Below, in pieces: positions 1-7,300 of a DNA stretch of 34,933 nucleotides (position 1 is its first letter; the number at the start of each line of letters is the position of its first letter). The notes under the pieces were generated by a model, which saw only the letters and a list, made by a program, of their open reading frames with translations, had not been told where the DNA came from and did not search any database. This DNA is from Planctomycetota bacterium. GTDB lineage: Bacteria > Planctomycetota > PUPC01 > DSUN01. The position numbers and the translations under genes were made by a program. Location: positions 1-34,933 of the forward strand of contig VGYW01000027.1 in the NCBI GenBank assembly GCA_016872875.1, in the 5' to 3' direction.

Positions 1-31
1 GGGCAACACCACGTAGTCTCCGCTTGGACCA

Positions 32-86
32 TTGAGGATTGGAGTTTGGGGCTTGTTTGGCGCTTGGTGCTTGTGGTTTGGTGGTT
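32..86. repeat. Degenerate GCTTG/TTTGG word array (probable half of a word palindrome)
   Basis: The stretch is a run of imperfect words (TTTGGGGCTTG, TTTGGCGCTTGG, TGCTTGTGGTTTGG). It is lower in GC than its surroundings and encodes nothing recognisable. It has the texture of the other word-built elements in this window, and a small perfect hairpin follows it directly. The complementary arm, if there is one, would lie left of the window. Confidence 0.45.
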
Positions 87-123
87 CCCGCATTTCTCAC
101 CAGCCGCTGGTGAGAAATGCGGG
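87..123. repeat. Perfect 18-bp-arm palindrome
   Basis: CCCGCATTTCTCACCAGC (87-104) is exactly reverse-complementary to 106-123, with a single central C. It lies in non-coding DNA downstream of the toxin gene on the minus strand, so it could act as a terminator or be a REP-like unit. Positions 124-251 hold no gene I can support. Confidence 0.85.
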
Positions 124-251
124 CTAAGCACTTCCGCCTGGTCACATACGACTACGCCCGGCAAGTTGCCGAGCGGATTCGCCAACACCTTTCCTGAGAC
201 CCGCGTCCCTCGTTCCCATGCGGAGTGTGGGGGCGAGCAGAGCTTCGGGCG

Positions 252-737
252 TCACTCCCCGGCGAGGCGGATGGCAAGCTGGACGACCTCCGGCTTCGCC
301 CTGAGGCCATTTGCTGTGAGTTCCTCCACCACAGGCCGGGCCGCAGGAATGATGCCCTTGTGCTTTGCGAGGACGATCACGCCAAGGGTTCCACGCACCG
401 GCACCCCAAGCGCGATTGCGCAGCGCCTCGCGGCATCATCGTCTATGATCGCCTCTCGCTCTGTTGCGGCTCGGCATAGGGACAGCACCTCTGTTTCCCC
501 AGGCCCCAGGTCCCAACTCGCCACGTCAGGATCGGCGGGGACCGAGGGGCAAAGGAACTGGCGTCCGGTTCCCTGCACCCAGACCCGTGCCGGATCCTGT
601 TCCTGCCCTTCCTGAACTTCCCGCATCACTGCATGAGGGATCATGAGCTGGTTGGACAAGCGGGGCAGCAAGTCGAGCCGCCCGATCCGCCCGAGGAGGA
701 TGAGCGGGGAAGCGTTGACGACCCAGACTCTAGCCAC
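252..737 (-). CDS. PIN-domain toxin, DUF3368 family
   Basis: The 161-aa product matches the DUF3368 branch of PIN-domain proteins, the toxin half of type II toxin-antitoxin pairs, which are expected to be Mg-dependent ribonucleases. Visible features are the N-terminal strand VWVVNASPLILLGRIGRLDL, an LGPGETEVL motif near residue 77 supplying an acidic residue, IIDDDAARR near residue 97 supplying the central Asp pair, and the family-typical GTLGVIVLAKHKGIIPAARP. The first acidic position is Asn in VNASPL, a variant I recall as common in this family. The start codon lies inside the end of the antitoxin gene with an 8-bp overlap, the usual arrangement for translational coupling. The RNA target cannot be read from sequence. 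Confidence 0.88.
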   Translation of the reverse strand: MARVWVVNASPLILLGRIGRLDLLPRLSNQLMIPHAVMREVQEGQEQDPARVWVQGTGRQFLCPSVPADPDVASWDLGPGETEVLSLCRAATEREAIIDDDAARRCAIALGVPVRGTLGVIVLAKHKGIIPAARPVVEELTANGLRAKPEVVQLAIRLAGE

Positions 738-984
738 GCCTCACCTCGTCCTCGAGTTGCTCGGGCGTGATCTGCATGACCGGCACCCCGTAGCGGACGA
801 GGGCGTCAATGAACTCACTGCGGCTCACGCCGGCGATCTCGGCGGCCTTGGATTGCGATACCAGCTCGGCCTCGTACCACTTCACGGCTGCTGCCAGGCG
901 AAGCTCGTGGGCGAACTGGCGCGGCGTGGCCCTCAAGGCAGAGAAAGCACCCTCCGGCATGTCCAACTCTATGCGCACCGACAT
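730..984 (-). CDS. UPF0175-family antitoxin
   Basis: This 84-aa protein has the UPF0175 pattern: an N-terminal strand (SVRIELDMPEGAF), a helical segment (FAHELRLAAAVKWYEAELVSQ), and a helix-turn-helix-like part (KAAEIAGVSRSEFIDALVRY) ending in GVPVMQITPEQLEDEV. UPF0175 proteins are the usual partners of DUF3368 PIN toxins. They are thought to bind both the toxin and their own promoter. It is first in the operon, with a strong Shine-Dalgarno AGGAGG about 7 nt before the ATG, and it overlaps the toxin start by 8 bp. A consensus -10 box lies just upstream, so autoregulation is plausible. Confidence 0.88.
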   Translation of the reverse strand: MSVRIELDMPEGAFSALRATPRQFAHELRLAAAVKWYEAELVSQSKAAEIAGVSRSEFIDALVRYGVPVMQITPEQLEDEVRRG

Positions 985-1003
985 GGCCTTGCCTCCTTGG
1001 TTT

Positions 1004-1022
1004 GGCTACAACCATTATAGCC
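1004..1022 (-). promoter_or_regulatory. Promoter -10 box and possible operator of the toxin-antitoxin operon
   Basis: Read on the minus strand, a perfect TATAAT occupies 1019-1014, about 30 bp before the antitoxin ATG. No good -35 box is visible (TGGAAC at 17 bp is the best match). A short inverted repeat GGCTA/TAGCC (1004-1008 and 1018-1022) brackets the -10 box and could be the antitoxin operator. The -10 is directly seen; the operator role is inference. Confidence 0.5.
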
Positions 1023-1048
1023 TGAGGGCGGGCGATGTTCCACGCGTC

Positions 1049-2044
1049 TCAGCAGCTTGCGGACATGCAGGCGCGCTCGACATCGGCCAGGCGGACGCGC
1101 TCGCCGTCGTGGAGGCCGGAGCGGTGGACGGCGGCCTCGAAGAGGAGCTCGTTCCACGCGGCGTCGCCGTCGGCGGGGAAGGGCTGGCCGGCCTTCATCG
1201 CCTCGATGACCGCGGCGGCCATGCGGCCGAACGAGGCGTTGTACTCCTGGACGCCCGCCTCGACCTCCCAGGTCTCCTCGACGGCGGTTGGCCAGGAGCT
1301 GCCCTTGCAACGGCGATACCAGCCGTCCAGGCCGCGGGCCTCGCCGTAGGCCGCGTCCCCGCAGATCTGGATGCGGAGCGGATGGTCGTCGTAGCCCCAG
1401 AGGTTCGAGCCGTCGAGCTCGCCGACCACGCCGTTGGCCCAGGCCATGCGGATGAAGCGGGTCCAGCCGCCCTGCTCGCTCGGGTTGCCCGATACGCTCA
1501 CCCATTCGGGGCGGCCCATCGTCCAGAGTATCTGGTCAATCACGTGGGACCAGCAGTTGAAGTGTGCGCGTGCGCGGACGAGGCGGAGGGTGCCGAACTT
1601 GCCTTCGGCGGCATCGTTGTGGAGCCGCTGGAAGTGGCGGAAGAAGCGGTAGTTGTAGTTGATGCCGAACTTCAAGCCGCTGGCCCGCCACTCCTTGATG
1701 GCGGAGGCGGCGATGCAGCAGTCGTGCTCGCGGACGCGGTATTGGCCTTCCATCCCGCACAGCGGCTTCTCGGTGAAGACGTTCTTCCTCTCGGCCAGCA
1801 GTTGGCGGAGGGGCGGGATGCGGCGGGTCTCGTTCGTGATGAGGAGCGCCAGCTCGAACTCCGCCCCCGCCAGGAGCTCCTCGATCGAGGCGAAGCCTGG
1901 GGCATTGAACTCCGCCTTCGCCGTCTCGAGCAGCTTCGGGTCCATGTCGCACACGGCCACGACCTTGGAGTCGGGCAGGCCGTGGAAGTTCTTCCCGTGG
2001 AGAATGCCCATGCCCTTGCCACTGATGAGCGCGCAGCGAATCAC
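1049..2044 (-). CDS. Gfo/Idh/MocA-family oxidoreductase
   Basis: The 331-aa protein is of normal size for this NAD(P)-dependent sugar or inositol dehydrogenase family. The N-terminal Rossmann strand and glycine loop read ALISGKGMGILHG, a variant of GxGxxG. The next strand ends in an acidic residue (VVAVCDMD), and the family signature EKP is present as NVFTEKPLCGM near residue 93. The C-terminal half carries the substrate-binding sheet, with WSHVIDQILW in the region of the catalytic His. The start is GTG, six bases after AGGAG. The gene follows the FHA/sigma-54 activator on the same strand but has its own promoter. Substrate is unknown; nearby glycosidases suggest sugar catabolism. Confidence 0.88.
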   Translation of the reverse strand: MIRCALISGKGMGILHGKNFHGLPDSKVVAVCDMDPKLLETAKAEFNAPGFASIEELLAGAEFELALLITNETRRIPPLRQLLAERKNVFTEKPLCGMEGQYRVREHDCCIAASAIKEWRASGLKFGINYNYRFFRHFQRLHNDAAEGKFGTLRLVRARAHFNCWSHVIDQILWTMGRPEWVSVSGNPSEQGGWTRFIRMAWANGVVGELDGSNLWGYDDHPLRIQICGDAAYGEARGLDGWYRRCKGSSWPTAVEETWEVEAGVQEYNASFGRMAAAVIEAMKAGQPFPADGDAAWNELLFEAAVHRSGLHDGERVRLADVERACMSASC

Positions 2045-2068
2045 TTCCGGCTCCTTTCACAACAGGTT

Positions 2069-2092
2069 GTGGGCGGGGCGTCCCTGCCCCGC
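2069..2092. repeat. Small palindrome GTGGGCGGGGCGT..CCCCGC, copy 1
   Basis: The 24-bp sequence contains the hairpin GCGGGGCG..TGCCCCGC and is nearly identical to 6107-6130 inside the giant GH2-like gene. Here it falls in the untranslated leader of the oxidoreductase gene, between its promoter and its start. Confidence 0.7.
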
Positions 2093-2122
2093 ATCTTGGC
2101 TCTGCCGCCGACGCGGCAGGGG

Positions 2123-2151
2123 ATCATAGTGGGCGGGGGCGGTGGAGTCAA
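2123..2151 (-). promoter_or_regulatory. Sigma70-type promoter for the 1049-2044 oxidoreductase
   Basis: On the minus strand TTGACT (2151-2146) and TATGAT (2128-2123) are separated by exactly 17 bp. Transcription would begin near 2116, giving a leader of about 70 nt that contains the 2069-2092 palindrome. Confidence 0.72.
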
Positions 2152-2201
2152 ACGCCTCTTGCTGACCGCGTCCCACGCGCCGTGCTGTTGTGGCGGGCCG
2201 C

Positions 2202-4130
2202 CTACCCATTGGTCGCGTCGTCCACGGCGTGAAGGTGGTAGCTCTTGAGCTTCTCGTGGAGGGTGGTGTGGCTGATGGCGAGGAGCCTGGCGGCCTCGCG
2301 CTTGTTGCCGCCGGCCAGGCGCAGCACCTCGCAGATGTGCTCCTTCTCCACCTGGGCGAGGGTCTTCACCACGGGCTTGGCCTTGGACCCCGCGATGGCG
2401 TCGTCGAGGTGCCCGGGCTCGATGCGGTCGCCGGTGGAGCGTATGGCGGCGGCGAGGATGGCGTTGCGCAGCTCGCCGACGTTCATCGGCCACTGGTAGG
2501 CAAGGAGGAGCTTCGCGGTCTCGTTGCTCAGCCGCAGCGTCTCGTTGAGGGGACGCGGCACATGCTGCTCGAGGAAGTAGCTGGCGAGGAGCAGGATGTC
2601 GCAGGAGCGTTTGCGGAGCGGTGGGACGGTTATCTCGAGGCACTTGATGCGGCGGTAGAGCTCTGGGCGGAACCGCCCGTTCTGCATCATGGCCGGCAGG
2701 TCCATGTTGGTCGCGGCCAGGACGCGGACGTCCACGCGGATGGAGCGGTTGGAGCCTACGCGGACGATGGTCTGCTTGTCGAGCGCGGTGAGGAGCTTGG
2801 CCTGGAGGACGGGCGACATGTCGCCGATCTCGTTGAGGAACAGGGTGCCGCCGTCGGCCGCCTCGAACTTCCCTGGCCTGGCCACTGCGCCCGTGAAGGC
2901 GCCGGCCTCCTGCCCGAACATCTCGCTCTCGAGGAGCGTCTCGGGCACCGCGGCGCAGTTGACCTCCAGGAACGGCCTGCTGGCGCGCGCGGAGAGGCGG
3001 TGGACGCTCTCAGCCACGAGGTCCTTGCCGGAGCCGGTCTCGCCGAGGACGAGGAGCGGGAGGTCGCACTTTGCGGCCTTGTGGACCTGGGCCAAGAGGT
3101 CGTGGAACTCCTCGGAGCAGCCGACGAGGCGGCGCGATGCCTCCACCGCCTGATGGAGCCGCGAGCACTGCTGCTGAAGCCTGTCGCGCTCGCGGGCGTT
3201 AGCCACGTGGGTGGCGCACAGGGCGCAGAGCGCCGTCGCCACGTCGAGCCCGGGCGTGGGCGAGGGCGCCTGGAAGCGCCCCTCCGCCCCCACCACCCCC
3301 ATCGCGTCTGACCCGCCGACCAACGGCACGCACAGCGTGTCGTCCCCCCCGGGGGCCACCGCGGATGAGAGCACGGGCGCTCGAGACTCCAGGGCCTGGT
3401 AGACCGCGGCGCTGGTGGCCGCGGGGAGCGCGCGCACGGGGTCGCGTTCGGGCTTGCCCAGCCGCCAGGCCAGGTGCTCCCCCTCGGCCAGGAGCACGAA
3501 GCCCTTCTGGGCGCGGAGCGAGGAGAGCACGCTGTCGAGAAGGCGGGCGAGCATGGCTTGGACGCTGGACGTGGCGGCGATGGCCTGGGCGCACTGGAGG
3601 ACGTGGAGCGCGCGGTTCTCGGTCATCCCGGCCCAGTTGACGCCCTGGGTGGTCGCGGCCGTGGGGAGCTGGCGGAGGGCGACGACGGGGTCGAGCTGGG
3701 TGGGCGGGCCGAGCTCGCCCGGCGACGCTGGCACGGGCATCTTGCCCGTGCGCACAGGCTGGAAGCCTGTGCCACCGGCCTGGGGCGGCTTGCGCGGCAG
3801 GCGCAGGGCGCGAGTGTCGTCCACCCCCTCCGAAGGCTCCGCCGCCCCCAGGAACGCGATGGCGTAGGGGGCGATGCCGACCACGTCGCCCACCCGCAGC
3901 ACGTGGCGGAACTTCGGCTCGCCGTTCACCGTCAGGCCGTTGCTGCTCCCCACGTCGCGCAGCACGTAGTCGCCCGTGTCGCGCAGGATCACCACGGCAT
4001 GGAAGTGCGAGACCTTCGTGTCGTCCAGCGTGATGCTGTTGCTGGGGTCGCGGCCGATCGTCACGTCGCGGTCGGGCAGCTTGACGCGCTGCTTCTTGCC
4101 GTCGGGCGAGCTAATCTGGAAGGCCAGCAT
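2202..4130 (-). CDS. FHA-GAF-AAA+ sigma-54-dependent transcriptional activator
   Basis: The 642-aa regulator has four parts. An N-terminal FHA phosphothreonine-binding domain (about 1-105) shows VTIGRDPSNSITL, KVSHFHAVV and DVGSSNGLTVNG. A GAF-like sensor region covers roughly 165-330. A sigma-54 interaction AAA+ domain follows, with Walker A GETGSGKD at 363-370, the GAFTGA loop at 410-415, Walker B LFLNEI at 430-435, and FRPELYRRI in the arginine-finger region. A C-terminal Fis-type helix-turn-helix (about 605-635, GNKREAARLLAISHTTLHEKL) binds DNA. The FHA domain implies control by a Ser/Thr kinase. Walker B carries Asn433 where Asp is usual. A 16-residue palindrome-encoded insert lies at about 119-134 in the FHA-GAF linker. 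Target promoters are unknown; one sigma-54-like site occurs at 34406. Confidence 0.95.
   Translation of the reverse strand: MLAFQISSPDGKKQRVKLPDRDVTIGRDPSNSITLDDTKVSHFHAVVILRDTGDYVLRDVGSSNGLTVNGEPKFRHVLRVGDVVGIAPYAIAFLGAAEPSEGVDDTRALRLPRKPPQAGGTGFQPVRTGKMPVPASPGELGPPTQLDPVVALRQLPTAATTQGVNWAGMTENRALHVLQCAQAIAATSSVQAMLARLLDSVLSSLRAQKGFVLLAEGEHLAWRLGKPERDPVRALPAATSAAVYQALESRAPVLSSAVAPGGDDTLCVPLVGGSDAMGVVGAEGRFQAPSPTPGLDVATALCALCATHVANARERDRLQQQCSRLHQAVEASRRLVGCSEEFHDLLAQVHKAAKCDLPLLVLGETGSGKDLVAESVHRLSARASRPFLEVNCAAVPETLLESEMFGQEAGAFTGAVARPGKFEAADGGTLFLNEIGDMSPVLQAKLLTALDKQTIVRVGSNRSIRVDVRVLAATNMDLPAMMQNGRFRPELYRRIKCLEITVPPLRKRSCDILLLASYFLEQHVPRPLNETLRLSNETAKLLLAYQWPMNVGELRNAILAAAIRSTGDRIEPGHLDDAIAGSKAKPVVKTLAQVEKEHICEVLRLAGGNKREAARLLAISHTTLHEKLKSYHLHAVDDATNG
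3729..3776. repeat. In-frame double-hairpin repeat (TGFQPV type) in the regulator linker
   Basis: The element is two adjacent hairpins, GGCACGGGCATCTTGCCCGTG and CACAGGCTGGAAGCCTGTG, 48 bp in all. It is translated as GGTGFQPVRTGKMPVP between the FHA and GAF domains. The same unit occurs at 4816, 5211 and 6268, with a half copy at 6434. Such TGFQPV-coding repeats are, to my knowledge, widespread in planctomycete genomes. Confidence 0.88.
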
Positions 4131-4192
4131 CCCGGTTCCCCGCGCGCAGGCCCAGTCGGCGCACCTCTCCGGTCTCGGTCATCTCACTCGCA

Positions 4193-4221
4193 AGTCTAAC
4201 GCCGGACACCAGCCTTGTCAA
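4193..4221 (-). promoter_or_regulatory. Sigma70-type promoter for the FHA/sigma-54 activator
   Basis: On the minus strand TTGACA (4221-4216) and TAGACT (4198-4193) are spaced by 17 bp, with the start codon about 60 bp downstream. It lies between the word palindrome at 4233-4338 and the gene, so the element is outside the transcript. Confidence 0.7.
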
Positions 4222-4232
4222 GCATTCGCTTC

Positions 4233-4338
4233 TTCAATCGTCCTCGTCCCTCGTCCGTCGTCCTCGTCCTCGACTCTTCTCCTCCAAGCCAGAGGAATCG
4301 AGGACGAAGGACGAGGACGAGGGACGAGGACGATTGAA
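4233..4338. repeat. Word palindrome, TCGTCC family (copy A1)
   Basis: The left arm begins TTCAATCGTCCTCGTCC and is built of TCGTCC/TCGTCG words. The right arm ends GGACGAGGACGATTGAA and is built of GGACGA words. An AT-richer loop (about 4275-4300, CTCTTCTCCTCCAAGCCAGA) separates them. The arms complement each other overall but with shifted word order. It lies between two minus-strand genes. Other copies are at 23192, 25569, 28353 and 29413, and a half copy is at 33237. Confidence 0.9.
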
Positions 4339-4370
4339 AGAACCTGCCCGGGAGCTGGCAGCCACGGCGC

Positions 4371-7300
4371 TCACCAGCGGAAGAAGCGGTAGGGGTCGTC
4401 CCACTCCTCAGGCTTGTCGAGGTAGAGGCCGGTGAGCCAACGGCCCTGGGTGGGCGCGTCGCAAGGCTCCATGCGCAGGTCGGCCAGCCAGAGCGTGCCG
4501 GGCGTGCCGTGCCAAGTCTGGAACTTCGTCCCCTTCTTCGCGGCGTCGTTCGACTGCACGAGGAACTGGAACGCCTTCCAGGACTCGGTGGGCGTGAAGT
4601 CCTGGTAGTCGAAGAACTGTCGCCAGGTGGCCGTGTTCTGGACGGTGAGGGTGACGCGAGCGCCCTTCATCCCCTCGGCTTTCGCGCGGAGCGAGATGCG
4701 ATACCAGTGGCCCTTCTCCATCGGCAAGTCGTGTTGGGCGAGCATGATCGTGCCGGGCTTCTTGTCGCCGGGCGGTGCGAGTGTGAGCCGCTGCGCCCAG
4801 CGAGGCGCGCCACCGGGTGGCACAGGCGTCTCGCCTGTGGCCACAGGCCGGAGGCCTGTGCCACCGCTAACCTGCCAGCCGTCAGCCACCCCGTCGCCAT
4901 CGGCATCCAGGCTGAAATCGCCGTTCTTCAGAAGACTCGGCGCCGCCCCGGCCCCAACCGGCTCGGAGAAGCGGGCGAGGAGAGGCGTCTCTGCCCCCGC
5001 GCCCATGTTGCCCAGGAGCCGCGAGAGGAGGCAGCTCACCCGCCGAAACGTGCGGCGGGTCGGTATCTTCTCAGGGTCGAACTGCCAGGGAACCAATTGG
5101 CAGAAGACGACGCTTGCGTCCTGGGCCTGGCCCACAACGCCGCCGTCGGCCAGCAGGTCCAGCTCTCGCGGGTCGCGGTTGTGGACGTCGGCGGGGCCTA
5201 TGCCCGCGAAGGTGGCACAGGCGTCTCGCCTGTGGGCCACAGGCTGGAAGCCTGTGCCACCAGAAATGTACTCGCCCTTCTTCATCGTCATGTTCACGGG
5301 CAGGAAGGAGCCGGCTTCGGGCTCGCTGAGGCCGATGGCGAGCGCGTGGCCGCCCTGCTTGAGCCAGCCCGAGATGGTGGCCTTGTGGGGCGCAAGCGTC
5401 GCCCCTCCGCCCGGACCCACCACCAGCACCTGGTCGGGCTTGAGTTGGCCCTCGAACGCCGCGACGCGGATGCCCGCCTTCTCAAGGTGTGCGCGGCCGG
5501 CGGGCTCGCCGGCGTAGACCGCTTCGCGCCGCGGCGCCGGCTTCCAGGAGCCAACGTAGTTGAGCAGGTTCCGAACGAGGCGCTCGGCTGCGGGCTCGCT
5601 CTCCGTGCGGCCGGTGACGTCCAGTTGGCAGAAGATGACCATCCCCTTGCCCTCGCGGCATTCGAGCAGGGGGCTGTATTGGAGGCTGAAACCGCCGTCC
5701 ACGATGGGCAGGAAGTCGCCGCAGGCGGGTTTCTCGATGAGGACGGAGGCCACGGAGCCCTGGTTGCCGCAGCGCCAGACGCGGGTGACGGGGATGCCGC
5801 ACCAGTAGACGCACTGGCCTTGCACGGATTTCGTCGGGTACGTCAACCGTGGCGGGAGGAGGGTGGCGGCGCCGCGCCAGTCGCGCAAGTTGTCTGCCAT
5901 CAGCCCGGCAAGTGCGGGATGGTCGGGGACGCGGGAGAAGACCTGCCGCAGGCCGTACTCGGTCACACGGAAGCCGAGGCGTTGTTCGAGCACTTCAGAG
6001 GTCTGCTCGAAGACGAGCACCTTCAGCCCGTCCCGTACGCGGCGGATGTCCGGCCCCGGCCCCTTGGCCGTCAACGCCCCCTTCCCAATGATGAGCACTT
6101 CGTCTTGTGGGCGGGGCGTCGCTGCCCCGCGAAGCTCGTCGAAGGCCACCCCCATCGTGGTCAAGAGCTTCGCGGTCTCGCCCTTCGGGTCAAAGAGAGC
6201 GATCTTCGCGGGCGGCTTGGGGGCCGGCGGCGGGGGCAGGACGTGGATGGCGAACTCATCCTCCTGCGGTGGCACAGGCATCTTGCCTGTGCCCACAGGC
6301 GGGACGCCTGTGCCACCGGGACCAAACTTGGCTGTTAGTGACAGCTCGTAGACGCCCGGCGACATGTCCTTGGGCAGGGCGAGGCTCAGGGGGATTCGCA
6401 CCTGCTCGCCCGTCTTCACGCTCTCCTTCCTGGCGCCTACAGGCGGGACGCCTGTGCCACCGACCTTTGGCGAGGCGAGCGACCAGGTGCACTCGCAGGT
6501 CACGGGGACGCGGGAGTTGTTGATCACGACGATCTGCTTCTCGACGGTCTCGCCGGGCAGGAAGTTGTGGTCCTTGCTGGTGACGCGCGCGGGCTTGCCC
6601 GCGATGTAGGCGAGGAGGGGCATGTTGTTCCGCTCCATCGCCTTGCCGTAGGGCGTGGCAGCCCAGTCCTTACGCTGGAAGGCGAGGTCCATCCGCTCGT
6701 AGCGCTCCTCGGTGTAGTCGGGGCTGAGGCCGGGGCGCTGAAGCTTGTCCCAATCCACGGGCAGCTCCTGGCGCCCTTTGTCAACGCCTTCTCGGAGCTT
6801 GTGGAGCAGGCCGTGCTCCCAGGGAGAGTTGGCCGAGAGGCCCCAGGTGCGGAAGGCGCGCCAGTTGTCGGTGGCATACTGGCCAAAGATTGGCGCGCGC
6901 TCGTCGAAGGCATTGGAGCCGAGATGGGTCGGGTAGTCCCAGCGGTGCCAGCCCTCTCTGGTCTTGGCCTGCTTGGCCTCCCAGCGGAGGTTGGCCTTCT
7001 CCCGCTCGCTGATCTTGAACGCGGCGTCGCCGAAGAACTGCGCGTTCCACTCGGCGAGGCAGAACTCCCAGGGGACGACTGCGGAGCCGAACTCGCGCTT
7101 GCCCTTGAACCAGCCGCGATACATCGCCCAGTCCCAGGAGAACGGCGCGCCGTACTCGCACAGGAAGACGGGCTTCACGCCCTTCGCCGCCCAGGTCTCG
7201 AACCAGTCGGACATCTCCTGGATGGGGACGAAGTTGGGGTAGAAGTTGCTGGCGTGGAGCGAGCCGATGTCGCCCGCGTGGTGGTAGACGATGCGGGAGG

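Noticed and set aside
117..194. Short open frame ending YDYARQVAERIRQHLS
   Set aside because: It reads like the tail of a real protein, perhaps a gene remnant, but it begins inside a palindrome, has no ribosome site and is only 25 codons, so it is not listed as a gene.
4189..4205. Sigma-54 promoter before the FHA activator
   Set aside because: A GG-N10-GC spacing exists, but the -24 box is poor (CGGCGT) and an excellent TTGACA-N17-TAGACT promoter overlaps the same bases.
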